DNA from: JBHIBA01 sp046758845
GTDB lineage: Bacteria; UBA8248; JACPRG01; G963555815
Direction: 5' to 3'
NCBI GenBank assembly: GCA_046758845.1
Contig: JBHIBA010000016.1
Location: forward strand, 1 to 31,102
Length of the DNA stretch: 31,102 bases
Shown piece by piece: positions 16,280 to 25,026 of this stretch. The notes beneath the pieces were generated by a model that made no database searches, was not told the DNA's origin, and saw nothing but the letters and a program-made list of their open reading frames with translations. Position 1 is the first letter of the stretch; the number at the start of each line of letters is the position of its first letter. Both the position numbers and the translations under genes were made by a program.

Positions 16280-17824
16280 ATGCCACCATCGCTGGTTCAC
16301 GGCCGGCACGTGGTCGTCGACAACGAAACGGTGCTGACCGACGCCGCCGTCTTTCAGGCCGACGGGAAGATCGAGTCCGTGGGGGCCTACGCCGACCTTA
16401 AGAGCCGATACCCCGGCGCGGCTGAGGTGGGCGGTCGCGACTGCGTCGTTCTTCCCGGGCTGGTCAACGCACATCATCACGTCGGGGGGGTGACCGCCTT
16501 CCAATCGGGCTGGAGGGACGACCCGCTGGAGATCTGGTTGCTGAACTTCTTCGGGGCCCGCATGGCCGACCCTTACGACCTCACACTTCTCTCCTTCATC
16601 CAGCTCATCCGGTCCGGCGTGACCACCGTCCTCCACCACCATACGGCCACGGGCGAGCGGGGATACCGGCCCATGGTGGAGGCCCAACTGCGGGCGGCCC
16701 AGGACTCCGGTATCCGATGCTCTTTTGCGATGTGTGTCCAGGACCGGCACCATTACGTCTATGAGAACGACGAGGCATTCCTCCAGTCCCTCCCGGTCGA
16801 GTTGCGGGAGGAGATCCTGTCTCACGAAATGATCGACCCCCAGGGTTCCAGCGGCGGGTCCCTTCCGGCGGATGAATACTTTTCACTTTTCGAATCCCTC
16901 TTCCGGCAACATGCAGGAGGCGGGCCAGATCGGCTTCGACTGCTGCTTGGGCCGAAGGGGGTGGAGTGGTGTTCCGACGCCCTGTTGCAGCGGGTGAGAC
17001 GGACGGCCGACGCGCTCGGGACGGGGGTCCACACCCACGTCCTCGAATCGCCCTACGAGAAGCTCTTCGGCCTGCGAACCTTCGGGGTCCCCACAGTCTG
17101 CCACCTCAGGGAAATCGGATTTCTGGGCCCGGCGCTCTCTTGCGCCCACTGCGTCTGGCTGACGGACCGGGAGATCGAGCTGTTCGCGGAGACCGCGACG
17201 ACCGCGGTTCACAACCCCAGTTCCAACCTAAGGCTGGCCAGCGGGATTGCGCCGGTCAACCGCATGAGGGCGGCTGGGGGCAACGTCGCCCTGGGGATGG
17301 ATGCCTTCGCGCTGAACGATGATGAGGATTTCTGGCAGGAGATGCGCCTCGCGCTTCGGCTTCACCGGGAGCCGGGCCTTGATACTCCCCGTCCCTCCGC
17401 CGGCGATGTCTTGCAGATGGCCACCTCCAACGGCGCCCGGGCCGCCCTGTGGGGGGAAGACGTCGGAACGCTCCACAGGGGCCAAAAGGCTGACATGGTC
17501 CTCCTCCAATGGCCTTCCGTCCGGGGCATCTATCTTGCCCCCGAGACGCCGATCCTCGACGCGATCCTCTCCCGCGCGAAGGCCGCATACGTGGACACGG
17601 TCCTGGTCGACGGTGAAGTGCTCGTCGCTGGCGGCCGATACCTGCGGCACGACGAAGCGCAGCTGGCCGAGCGCCTCGCAGTCCAGATGTCCTCACCCGA
17701 GGACCCCCAGCGCGTGAGGCTTCGGGCCATCCGGGAAAGGTTAAGGCCCCTCGTAGAGGCATACTACCGCGGCTGGACTCTCGACCTCCCTCCTGGAGGC
17801 TACGCCTACAACGCTCGGGAGTGA
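16280..17824 (+). CDS. Amidohydrolase-superfamily deaminase/chlorohydrolase
   Basis: A 514-residue metal-dependent hydrolase of the TrzN/AtzB/guanine-deaminase-like branch. Metal ligands are visible: His65 and His67 in LVNAHHHVGG, His253 in GVHTHVLES, His290 in SCAHCVWL and Asp341 in ALGMDAF. Such enzymes hydrolytically remove amino or chloro groups from purine, pyrimidine or s-triazine rings. The ATG at 16280 has GGAGG six bases upstream and is preferred over the ATG at 16259. The C-terminal half keeps HNPSSNLRLASG and the GEDVGTLHRGQKADMVLLQWP block typical of the composite beta domain. The gene converges on the BMP-type binding protein, part of a nucleoside-type importer, which suits a heterocycle-degrading role. 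The exact substrate is not readable. Confidence 0.9.
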   Translation: MPPSLVHGRHVVVDNETVLTDAAVFQADGKIESVGAYADLKSRYPGAAEVGGRDCVVLPGLVNAHHHVGGVTAFQSGWRDDPLEIWLLNFFGARMADPYDLTLLSFIQLIRSGVTTVLHHHTATGERGYRPMVEAQLRAAQDSGIRCSFAMCVQDRHHYVYENDEAFLQSLPVELREEILSHEMIDPQGSSGGSLPADEYFSLFESLFRQHAGGGPDRLRLLLGPKGVEWCSDALLQRVRRTADALGTGVHTHVLESPYEKLFGLRTFGVPTVCHLREIGFLGPALSCAHCVWLTDREIELFAETATTAVHNPSSNLRLASGIAPVNRMRAAGGNVALGMDAFALNDDEDFWQEMRLALRLHREPGLDTPRPSAGDVLQMATSNGARAALWGEDVGTLHRGQKADMVLLQWPSVRGIYLAPETPILDAILSRAKAAYVDTVLVDGEVLVAGGRYLRHDEAQLAERLAVQMSSPEDPQRVRLRAIRERLRPLVEAYYRGWTLDLPPGGYAYNARE

Positions 17825-17873
17825 GGCCGTTTGCCCGACTCGGTGAGGTCCGTCAAACTTGATGGGCGGCTTT

Positions 17874-18887
17874 CTACGGCCTCAGTTTGGCCAGATTGAA
17901 GGTCTTGCCCTCGCCCTCCTTCGTCAACTCCGGGACGACGAGCTTCCCCTTGGCGATCTCCTTCGCGAGCTCGCGAATCCTGGCCTTCACCTTGTCCGGG
18001 ATGGCCTTGGCAGTGGCGTGATACGGGGCGAGGCGGCCGATCCCGTCGGCCATCCCCAGCTTGTAGACCTTGCCCTCGAAAGACCCTTTCACCACGACCT
18101 CCACCATCTTATCGATGAGCATGGGGATGTCGTAAAGGGCGCTGGTCAGGACGGTATCGGGGGCGAGGCTGTTCTGGTCGTTGGAGGAGCCGATCGCCCA
18201 GACCTTCCGTTCCTGGGCCGCCTTGATGGCCCCGCTTCCCGCGATGTCCGTGACGGAAAAGATCACGTCGCCCCCGTTGTCGATCTGGGCCAGGGCGGCC
18301 TCCTTGGCCTTGCCGGCGTCGATCCAGCTGGAGATGTAGGTGTCGAACACGCGGACCTTCGGGTTGACCAGGCGGGCCCCCACCCGGAAGGCCTCGACCT
18401 GACGGATGATGGCCGGAAAGTTGAACCCTCCGATAGCTCCGAGGACATTGTTCTTGGTCATCAGGCCCGCCAGGACCCCGGCCAGGAAGCACGGCTCGTG
18501 CTGCTTCTGGTCGAAAGACGCCAGGTTCGGCGCCGACACGTTGGAGGTCGTAGCGGTGAACTTGGTGTTGGGAAAGTCCTTCGCGACCTTCAGGGCCATG
18601 GCGCCGAAGGGGAAGGAATGGCCGATGACCAACTGGTAGCCCTTGGCCGCATAGTCGCGGAACGCGGCCTCGGCGTCCGCCACCTTGACCGTCTCGGAAT
18701 AGACGAACTGGATGCCGTGCTTCTTCTGCGCCAGCTTGAGCCCTTCATAGGCCGCCGCGTTCCAGGAGGCGTCAGTGATGGGGCCTGAGAGGAGCGCTGC
18801 CACCTTCAGTTGCGCCGTCGCGGCCGTGGGCAACACAAGAGCCAGAGCCATCAGGATCGGGAGGGCGTACCTTGAGATTCGGGACAT
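17874..18887 (-). CDS. BMP-family ABC transporter substrate-binding protein (first)
   Basis: A 337-residue periplasmic binding protein of the BmpA/PnrA family, which bind nucleosides or related purines. A signal peptide is clear (MSRISRYALPILMALALVLPTAATAQ, no lipobox Cys). Mature-protein motifs include KVAALLSGPITDASWN, the TVKVADAEAAFRDYAAKGYQLVIGHSF block and FLAGVLAGLMTK. The ATG at 18887 is preceded by AGGAGG and begins the signal peptide; the longer in-frame start at 18974 would put 29 non-signal residues in front and is rejected. It is transcribed away from the ATPase and permease genes that begin at 19143, so the transporter is split into two divergent units sharing the 255-base region between them. 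Confidence 0.95.
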   Translation of the reverse strand: MSRISRYALPILMALALVLPTAATAQLKVAALLSGPITDASWNAAAYEGLKLAQKKHGIQFVYSETVKVADAEAAFRDYAAKGYQLVIGHSFPFGAMALKVAKDFPNTKFTATTSNVSAPNLASFDQKQHEPCFLAGVLAGLMTKNNVLGAIGGFNFPAIIRQVEAFRVGARLVNPKVRVFDTYISSWIDAGKAKEAALAQIDNGGDVIFSVTDIAGSGAIKAAQERKVWAIGSSNDQNSLAPDTVLTSALYDIPMLIDKMVEVVVKGSFEGKVYKLGMADGIGRLAPYHATAKAIPDKVKARIRELAKEIAKGKLVVPELTKEGEGKTFNLAKLRP

Positions 18888-19142
18888 GGCGTTTCTCCTC
18901 CTGTTTGGGTCGCCAATCGGGGCAAAATCCACACCCGGATCCCCCCCTCGCCTTGAGTTCGGAATTGGCTTCATACTACACTACATTCCCGGTGGTTATC
19001 CATTTTTGCCGATCGTTTTTCATTCCGGGTCAAGAAACCCTCTGTTTTCTGCTGGGAAAGCGTCAGAACGGGGACTCTCCCTCGCCTCCCTTTGACGGAC
19101 CTCTCCGGGGTCCGGATCGCTCGACCGAAGAGGAACACGCGG
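18888..19142. promoter_or_regulatory. Divergent promoter region of the BMP-type importer
   Basis: This 255-base gap must hold promoters for the binding protein (left) and the ATPase/permease operon (right). An AT-richer patch lies at about 18960-19025. On the minus strand a TAGTAT hexamer near 18972-18977 could act as a -10 box, but no convincing -35 partner is present. No perfect operator palindrome was found by eye. Confidence 0.35.
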
Positions 19143-20672
19143 ATGCCGACCCTCGTAGAGATGCGTAATATCACCAAGACCTTCCCGGGGGTCGTGGCCA
19201 ACGACGGGGCGAACTTCACGCTGGAGTCTGCCGAGATCCACGCCCTGCTCGGAGAAAACGGGGCCGGAAAGACCACTTTGATGAACGTCCTCTACGGCCT
19301 CTATCCCCCTGACGCCGGGACGATCCGGGTCGAGGGACAGGAGGCGCGCATCGGCTCCCCGGCCGATGCCATCCGTCTCGGCGTCGGGATGGTGCATCAA
19401 CACTTCATGCTCATCCCGCCTCTGTCGGTCGTGGAAAACATCACCCTGGGAATCCGGTCTCCCCGAGAGCCTTTCCTGGACCTGGCCCGGGCGGAAGTCC
19501 GCATAAGGGAGCTGGCCTCTCGCTACGGCCTGGAGGTCGATCCGCGGGCGAGGGTCTGGCAGCTTTCCGTGGGGGAGCAGCAGCGGGTGGAGATCCTGAA
19601 GGCCCTGTACCGGGGCGCGCGCGTCCTGATCCTCGACGAGCCGACCTCGGTCCTGACCCCCCAGGAGGTCAAAAGGCTCTTCGAGGTGCTCGCCGTGCTG
19701 GTGGAGCAGGGACTCGGCGTCATCTTCATTTCCCACAAGCTGGACGAGGTCATGAAGGCCAGCTCGCGGGTCACCGTCCTCAAAAATGGCCGCGTCGTCG
19801 CCAGCCGGCAGACGGCCACCACCAACCCGGCCGAGCTGGCGCGCATGATGCTGGGCAGGGAGGTGATCTTCCAGGTCGCGAGACAGAAACGGGAACGGGG
19901 AGCCCCCGTCCTGGAGGTCGAGGGGGTGGAGGCCCTCAACGATCGCGGACTTGCCGCCCTGCGGAGCCTTTCTCTCACGGTGCACAGCGGAGAAATCCTG
20001 GGGTTGGCGGGGGTGGACGGCAACGGACAGACGGAGCTGGCCGAGTCGATCACCGGACTCCGCAAGGTCAGGGCCGGACGGGTGCGGATCCGGGGAGATG
20101 ATTTCACCCATCGCCCGACCGAGGAGATCTTCCGCGCGGGGGTCGCCTTGATCCCCGAGGACCGGCAACGGACGGGCCTCATCGGCGACTTCACGCTCGC
20201 AGAGAACCTCATCCTGGAAACCCACGGTTCGATGCCATTCGCCCGCGCGGGGTGGCAACGCCGCCCGGTCATCGACCGCCACAGCGAGGAACTCCTGGGG
20301 GCCTTTGACGTCCGGCCCCGGCGCAAAGAACTGATGGCTTACGCCCTCTCGGGGGGGAATCAGCAGAAGTTGATCCTGGCCCGACAGGTGGCCCGGCGTC
20401 CCGTCCTCCTGGTGGCCTGTCAGCCGACGCACGGACTCGACATCGGAGCGACCGAATACGTTCGCCGCGAGCTCCTGACACGGCGGGACGACGGGATGGC
20501 CATCCTGCTCATCTCCACGGACCTGGAGGAGCTCCTGGCCCTGAGCGACCGCCTGGCCGTGATCTACCGCGGAGAGATCCTGGAGGACTTCCCCATCGAG
20601 GAGGCGGAGATGGAGCGGATTGGCCTTCTCATGGGCGGCCACCGGGGCCCGGCCCTGGGGAGGGCCGGGTAA
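19143..20672 (+). CDS. ABC transporter ATP-binding protein, duplicated NBD (nucleoside/BMP type)
   Basis: A 509-residue protein with two fused nucleotide-binding domains, as in NupA/RbsA-type ATPases. The first domain has Walker A GENGAGKTT (residues 37-45), Q-loop Gln86, signature LSVGEQQ (141-147) and Walker B LILDEP with Asp165/Glu166. The second domain is degenerate: its Walker A region GVDGNGQTE lacks the Lys, its signature is LSGGNQQK and Walker B reads LLVACQPTHGLDIGA, as is usual in this family. I chose the ATG at 19143, after GAGGAACACGCGG, because it starts right at the domain; an upstream TTG at 19092 is less likely. The two permease genes follow with gaps of 27 and 14 bases. Confidence 0.95.
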   Translation: MPTLVEMRNITKTFPGVVANDGANFTLESAEIHALLGENGAGKTTLMNVLYGLYPPDAGTIRVEGQEARIGSPADAIRLGVGMVHQHFMLIPPLSVVENITLGIRSPREPFLDLARAEVRIRELASRYGLEVDPRARVWQLSVGEQQRVEILKALYRGARVLILDEPTSVLTPQEVKRLFEVLAVLVEQGLGVIFISHKLDEVMKASSRVTVLKNGRVVASRQTATTNPAELARMMLGREVIFQVARQKRERGAPVLEVEGVEALNDRGLAALRSLSLTVHSGEILGLAGVDGNGQTELAESITGLRKVRAGRVRIRGDDFTHRPTEEIFRAGVALIPEDRQRTGLIGDFTLAENLILETHGSMPFARAGWQRRPVIDRHSEELLGAFDVRPRRKELMAYALSGGNQQKLILARQVARRPVLLVACQPTHGLDIGATEYVRRELLTRRDDGMAILLISTDLEELLALSDRLAVIYRGEILEDFPIEEAEMERIGLLMGGHRGPALGRAG

Positions 20673-20699
20673 CGTCCGACTCGGGACGGAGGGCGCCCA

Positions 20700-21740
20700 A
20701 TGACCCCGCCGAAAGAGAGGAAGGTGAACCTGTGGGGGATCCTTTCTCCTCTTCTGGCCATTCTCGCCGCCCTCGCCACGGGCGGCCTTCTGATGCTGGC
20801 CATTCGGGCCGACCCCTTCCTGGCTTACAAATTCCTCTTCCTGGGCGCCTTCGGCGACGTGAACGGCGTCGCGGAGGTCTTCGTCAAGGCCACCCCTCTC
20901 ATCCTGGCGGCGTTGGGCGTGGCGGTGGCCTTCCGTTGCGGGATTTGGAACATCGGCGCGGAGGGGCAACTGTACCTCGGGGCCATCGGCGCCGCCGGCG
21001 TAGGCATCTTCCTGAAAAGCCCGCCCGCTTACGTGATGCTCCCCCTGGTCGCCCTGTCCGGCTTCGCCGCCGGGGCGGCTTACGGCGCCATTCCCGGCCT
21101 GCTGAAGGTCCGCTTCGGCGCCAATGAGATCATCGTCACCATCATGCTGAACTACGTGGCCATCTTCCTGACCAGCTTCCTGGTGAACGGTCCCTGGCTG
21201 GAACCGGGAGGGTTCGTCCCCAAGTCAGCGGACATCACACAGGCGAGCCGTTTCCCGCTCCTGCTCCCGGGAACCCGGCTTCACGCGGGAGCCCTGGTGG
21301 CCGTTGCGGCTGCGGTCTGTCTTTACCTCTTTCTCCACAGGACCATCTGGGGCTACCGCCTGCGGGCGGTGGGCGCGAGCCCCGAGGCCGCCCGCTTCAG
21401 CGGCATCCGCGTGAACCGCCAGATTGTGATGAGCATGGTCCTCGGCGGAGCGATGGCCGGGCTGGCCGGCGCAGGGGAAGTGGCGGGCGTCCATTATCAC
21501 TTGGTGGACGACCTGTCGCCGGGGTATGGGTACACGGCCATCGTCGTCGCCCTGCTCGGCAAGCTCCATCCCCTCGGCCTTATCATCGCCGCCTTCTTCT
21601 TCGCCGCTCTTCAGGTGGGCAGCGAGTCCATGCAACGGTCCACGGGCATGCACATGGCCACCATCTTCATCATCGAGGGTCTCATCGTCCTTTTCCTCCT
21701 GGGCACGCAGATGTTGCTCCCGTCCAAGGCCCGGTCGTAG
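20700..21740 (+). CDS. ABC transporter permease (nucleoside/BMP type, first)
   Basis: A 346-residue integral membrane protein of the BPD_transp_2 family with about nine hydrophobic segments. Typical motifs are FRCGIWNIGAEGQL (residues about 79-92), GANEIIVTIMLNYVA and GYTAIVVALLGKLHPLG. With the second permease it forms the inner-membrane channel of the importer energised by the ATPase upstream. GGAGGG lies seven bases before the ATG. Length and gene order are standard for the family. Confidence 0.94.
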   Translation: MTPPKERKVNLWGILSPLLAILAALATGGLLMLAIRADPFLAYKFLFLGAFGDVNGVAEVFVKATPLILAALGVAVAFRCGIWNIGAEGQLYLGAIGAAGVGIFLKSPPAYVMLPLVALSGFAAGAAYGAIPGLLKVRFGANEIIVTIMLNYVAIFLTSFLVNGPWLEPGGFVPKSADITQASRFPLLLPGTRLHAGALVAVAAAVCLYLFLHRTIWGYRLRAVGASPEAARFSGIRVNRQIVMSMVLGGAMAGLAGAGEVAGVHYHLVDDLSPGYGYTAIVVALLGKLHPLGLIIAAFFFAALQVGSESMQRSTGMHMATIFIIEGLIVLFLLGTQMLLPSKARS

Positions 21741-21754
21741 CCAGGGGTTTTCCC

Positions 21755-22714
21755 ATGGACATCTTCCTGACCCATTTCTTCTGGATCGGTCTCCTGGCAG
21801 CCAGCGTTCGTATGCTGGCACCCATCCTGTATGCGGCAATCGGGGAAGTCTTCGTAGAGCGATCGGGGGTGTTGAACATCGGCATCGAGGGCATGATGCT
21901 GATGGGCGGATTCGCCGGATGGTACGGGACTTATCTAACGGAGAGCCCCTGGGTGGGAGTGCTCGTCGGCATGGGCGTCGCTGGACTGACCGGGCTCATT
22001 TTGGCGTACCTGTGCATCAGCCGGGGCGTGGACCAGATCATCTGCGGACTGGCGCTCAACATCTTCTGCCTGGGCGTCACCAGCCTCGCCTACAACCGGG
22101 TGGTACACGAGCTGCGGGCGCCTCCCAAGATCAATTCCTTCGAGACCCTGAGCATCCCTTACCTGAGCGACATCCCCTACCTGGGGCGCATCCTCTTCCA
22201 GCACGTCTCCCTCGTGTATCTGGCTCTCCTCCTGGTGCCCCTGGCGGCCCTCGTCCTCACCCGGACCACGTGGGGACTCAAGATCCGGGCCGTTGGAGAA
22301 TATCCACGGGCGGCGGACACGGCCGGGGTGAACGTCCACCTCTGCCGGTATCTCTGCACCATCGGGGGGGCCATCATGGCGGGCTTAGGGGGAGTCGTGC
22401 TCTCGGTGGGCCAGCTGAGCGTATTCGTCGAGAACATGACGGCCGGCCGCGGCTTCATCGCCCTGGCGGTCGTGATCTTCGGCAAGTGGAATCCTTATCA
22501 GGTGTTGGGGGCCTCGTTCCTCTTTGCCTTCATCGACGCCTTGCAGCTCCGTTTACAGGCACTGGGGTTCAAGATCCCCTTTCAGTTCCTGCTCATGCTG
22601 CCGTATCTATTCACCATCGTTGTTCTCGCCGGCGTCGTCGGCAAGGCCGCCTATCCGGCGAGCACGGGCATCCCCTACCTGAAACCCAAAAGGCGCCGCA
22701 CAGTCGCCCGTTGA
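21755..22714 (+). CDS. ABC transporter permease (nucleoside/BMP type, second)
   Basis: A 319-residue partner permease of the same family. VERSGVLNIGIEGMMLMG (residues about 31-48) is the characteristic motif of the shorter permease of this importer class, and GRGFIALAVVIFGKWNP near residue 230 is also typical. It starts 14 bases after the first permease, consistent with co-expression. It is followed after 34 bases by a cupin gene that appears to belong to the same operon. Confidence 0.94.
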   Translation: MDIFLTHFFWIGLLAASVRMLAPILYAAIGEVFVERSGVLNIGIEGMMLMGGFAGWYGTYLTESPWVGVLVGMGVAGLTGLILAYLCISRGVDQIICGLALNIFCLGVTSLAYNRVVHELRAPPKINSFETLSIPYLSDIPYLGRILFQHVSLVYLALLLVPLAALVLTRTTWGLKIRAVGEYPRAADTAGVNVHLCRYLCTIGGAIMAGLGGVVLSVGQLSVFVENMTAGRGFIALAVVIFGKWNPYQVLGASFLFAFIDALQLRLQALGFKIPFQFLLMLPYLFTIVVLAGVVGKAAYPASTGIPYLKPKRRRTVAR

Positions 22715-22748
22715 GACCTCACCGGCTTCCTCCAACGGAGGTGTTGTC

Positions 22749-23081
22749 ATGCCGAAACCGGAGATGGAGTTCTTCCCCGTGGACGACTTGGAGTGGGTTC
22801 CAGTGGAGGGTTCCCCGCCGGGCCACTTCCAGAAGATCCTCAGCGAGGACCCGGAGAAGATGTTCATTACCCGTCTCCTCAAAGTGGAGCCCGGGTGCGC
22901 GAGCACGGAGACGTTCGTCCATGATTTCTGGGAGGAGGTGTACCTCCTCGAGGGAAGCCAGTGGGATGGGGACCGGCATTTCAAGAAAGGGATGTACGCC
23001 TGCCGCCCCCCCGGCATGAAGCACGGCCCTTACCGGACGGAGGAGGGCTGCATGACGCTGGAGATCCGCTACGTGCGGTAG
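22749..23081 (+). CDS. Small cupin-domain protein
   Basis: A 110-residue single-domain cupin. The metal-binding pattern is visible with His58 (FVHDFWEEVYLLEG), Glu62/Glu63 and His92 in the second motif (RPPGMKHGPYRT). It resembles ChrR/acetylacetone-dioxygenase-like cupins in layout. GGAGG precedes the ATG by seven bases, and the gene closes the importer operon, 34 bases after the second permease. An enzymatic (isomerase or dioxygenase) or ligand-sensing role in metabolism of the imported compound is inferred; the substrate is unknown. Confidence 0.85.
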   Translation: MPKPEMEFFPVDDLEWVPVEGSPPGHFQKILSEDPEKMFITRLLKVEPGCASTETFVHDFWEEVYLLEGSQWDGDRHFKKGMYACRPPGMKHGPYRTEEGCMTLEIRYVR

Positions 23082-23122
23082 CGCCTGGGGCCGCGCGCCC
23101 TTGCTGTGGAAGGGACTCCCAC

Positions 23123-23368
23123 CTGAATTTTCGGTAGTGGGTCAGTTTGCTGAATGACCCCTGCCTTCCTGCGTTGTAGCCGCGATTTGAGCACATTCGC
23201 TTCGCTCAGTGCGGGCTCTGCGGAAATCGCGGCCTATGCGCGCCCCGATCTCCGCTCGGACTCAGGTCCTCGCTCAGATCGGCGCTACACCAATTGATGA
23301 CAGAGCCGTAGGCAAAGCTGCGTACCGGGCTTAATCCGTTTCAAGCTGACCCACTGCCGAATTTTCAG
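23123..23368. mobile_element. MITE-like element with 27-bp imperfect terminal inverted repeats
   Basis: The 27 bases at 23123-23149 (beginning CTGAATTTTCGG and including GTGGGTCAG) match the reverse complement of 23342-23368 at 23 of 27 positions. The 246-base unit encodes nothing. GTGGGTCAG-type termini resemble ends of IS21-like elements, so this may be a non-autonomous or deleted derivative. It carries repeat copy A (23175-23289) at its centre. Confidence 0.6.
23175..23289 (+). repeat. Dispersed palindromic repeat, copy A
   Basis: The unit starts TGTAGCCGCGATTT and ends with CGCTACA. It contains two nested inverted repeats: CCGCGATTT (23180-23188) with AAATCGCGG (23224-23232), and a CCCCGATCT to AGATCGG pair near 23243-23282. 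About 73 bases at its left end match copy B at 27856 with only a handful of differences. Confidence 0.8.
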
Positions 23369-23704
23369 TCTCCTTCAGCCTGAGCGATTCCCCGCTTATG
23401 AGCAAAAGACGGCTCGTGCCGCATAGCACGACCCTCAACCGGATGACTCCGCCCGGCGCGCCGCGTACTGTTCTTCCCTTCCACGCAGGTTCGGGATAAG
23501 CTGTTTCCATCCCAATAAAGCGTTCCGGATACCTTCCAGGGGAGACACTACACGGCTCTTTGGAATGGGCCTTCGAATAAGCGGAGACACTCCTCAAAAG
23601 AATTGCTTGGGCATCAGCCGCTTCACCTGACGAGAGAGGGGATTCAGACCGTATGCAAAGGGGCATCCCTGTGGCAATATATCTTCAAAGGCCACTTTGC
23701 GGCT

Positions 23705-23726
23705 TGACCTGACAGTTCTCAGGTCA
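23705..23726. promoter_or_regulatory. 8-bp hairpin or operator before the cytosine-deaminase-like gene
   Basis: TGACCTGA at 23705-23712 pairs exactly with TCAGGTCA at 23719-23726 around six bases. It ends about 15 bases before the ribosome binding site of the downstream gene, a position suited to an operator or a leader hairpin. Confidence 0.4.
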
Positions 23727-23761
23727 GCCAGAATCGACCGAAAGGGGGCTTGGTGTCTCCC

Positions 23762-24994
23762 ATGAAGGACCACCTCCTTTTGAGACGCGCCAGGGTGAAA
23801 GGACACGAGGACCTCGTAGACCTGCGCGTAGAGCAGGGCCGGATTGCGGAGATCGCCCCCACGAATGGAGGAGCCGAGGCGAGACCCGCAGAAGTAATCG
23901 ACGTCGAAGGCAGGCTGGTGGTCCCCGGCTTTGTTGACGCCCATTTGCACCTGGATAAGGGTCTGGTGAGCGACCGGGTGCTGAACCGGTCGGGAACGCT
24001 GGCGGAGGCCCTTCAGGTCATGAGGAAGACGAAGGAGGGGTTCACCTTTGAGGACATCCGGGACCGGGCGCGAAGGCAGATAGAGATGGCCGTTTCGAAT
24101 GGCAGCACTGCCCTGCGAAGCCATTTTGACCTTGATTCAGCAGTCGGCCTGTTAGGGGCAGAGGCTCTAAGGGCCCTGCGGGATGAACTGAAGGATTTGG
24201 TCACACTCCAGCTTGTCGCCCTTCCCCATGAAGACCCTACCGCCTCCCCCGAGTTCCTGAAGCTCCTGAAGGGAGCCATCGAGCTTTCAGACCTGATCGG
24301 CGGCGCGCCCAGGCCGGGGGACGAAAAATTCGTGGACCTCCTTTTTGATTTGGCGCGAGAGTATGATCGGGACCTGGACCTACACGTAGACGAGAAGGAC
24401 GAGCCTGAGCCTCTCGCCATCCGGTACGTGGCCCGTAAAACCATGAAGGAAGGGTACGAGGGCCGTGTGACTGCGGGGCACCTCTGCGCCCTTTCCTCTC
24501 TAGAGCCCGGGGTGTCGCGCGACGTTGTCTCCCAGATACGGGACGCAGGCTTGAATGTCATCACCCTTCCCTCGACCAATCTCCACATTCAGGGTCGAGG
24601 GGACGACCGAAGTCCGCGCAGGGGCGTCACGCGGGTCAAGGAGATGCTTGATGAAGGGATTCCCGTGGCTTACGCATCGGACAATCTGCGCGATGGGTTC
24701 ACCCCGTTTGGCAATGCGGACATGCTCGAGGTAGGGCTCATTTTGGCCCATGCGGCCCACATGGGGACATCCGAGGGACTTAGAGCCATTCTGGACATGG
24801 GCACGGAGACGGCGGGCCGGATCTTCTATCGAAACGACAACTACGGCGTCCACGTGGGAAACGACGCTGATCTAGTCGTCCTCGACACCGAGAGCTTTGA
24901 AAAGGCGATTGTGACTCAGCCGGATCGGGTCCGGGTCTTCAAGAAGGGTCGGTTGGTCGCGAGGAGCTCAACGGTAAAGGAGCTACTCCTCTAG
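23762..24994 (+). CDS. Cytosine deaminase-like amidohydrolase
   Basis: A 410-residue member of the CodA/AtzC-like branch of the amidohydrolase superfamily, which hydrolyse amino groups or N-alkyl amines from pyrimidine or triazine rings. Metal and catalytic residues are visible: His61 and His63 in DAHLHLDK, His208 and Glu211 in LHVDEKDE, His240 in AGHLCAL and Asp307 in ASDNLRDG. The HVDE motif with its Glu is the proton shuttle of cytosine deaminases. Start is uncertain between GTG 23753 (four bases after AAAGGGGG) and ATG 23762; I used the ATG. A second BMP-type binding protein follows after 32 bases, linking the enzyme to nucleobase-type uptake. Confidence 0.9.
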   Translation: MKDHLLLRRARVKGHEDLVDLRVEQGRIAEIAPTNGGAEARPAEVIDVEGRLVVPGFVDAHLHLDKGLVSDRVLNRSGTLAEALQVMRKTKEGFTFEDIRDRARRQIEMAVSNGSTALRSHFDLDSAVGLLGAEALRALRDELKDLVTLQLVALPHEDPTASPEFLKLLKGAIELSDLIGGAPRPGDEKFVDLLFDLAREYDRDLDLHVDEKDEPEPLAIRYVARKTMKEGYEGRVTAGHLCALSSLEPGVSRDVVSQIRDAGLNVITLPSTNLHIQGRGDDRSPRRGVTRVKEMLDEGIPVAYASDNLRDGFTPFGNADMLEVGLILAHAAHMGTSEGLRAILDMGTETAGRIFYRNDNYGVHVGNDADLVVLDTESFEKAIVTQPDRVRVFKKGRLVARSSTVKELLL

Positions 24995-25026
24995 GGCGTT
25001 CTGCGATCGAAAAGGAGGGTTTTGAC

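Larger units (their letters stand above)
23082..23761. other. Intergenic region with a small inverted-repeat element
   Basis: This 680-base gap contains the TIR-bounded element at 23123-23368 (with the palindromic repeat inside) and the hairpin at 23705-23726. Between 23369 and 23700 I see no coding signal or RNA gene on either strand. The change of strand composition and the repeat mark it as a recombination-prone spot between two otherwise related transport and deaminase units. Confidence 0.5.

Noticed and set aside
17859..18788. Open frame on + strand opposite the first BMP binding protein
   Set aside because: The minus strand carries signal peptide, ribosome site and family motifs; the + frame is its mirror.
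19020..20969. Long antisense open frame (649 codons) opposite the ABC ATPase
   Set aside because: The + strand encodes an unmistakable ABC ATPase; the antisense translation is His/Asp/Arg-rich without motifs.
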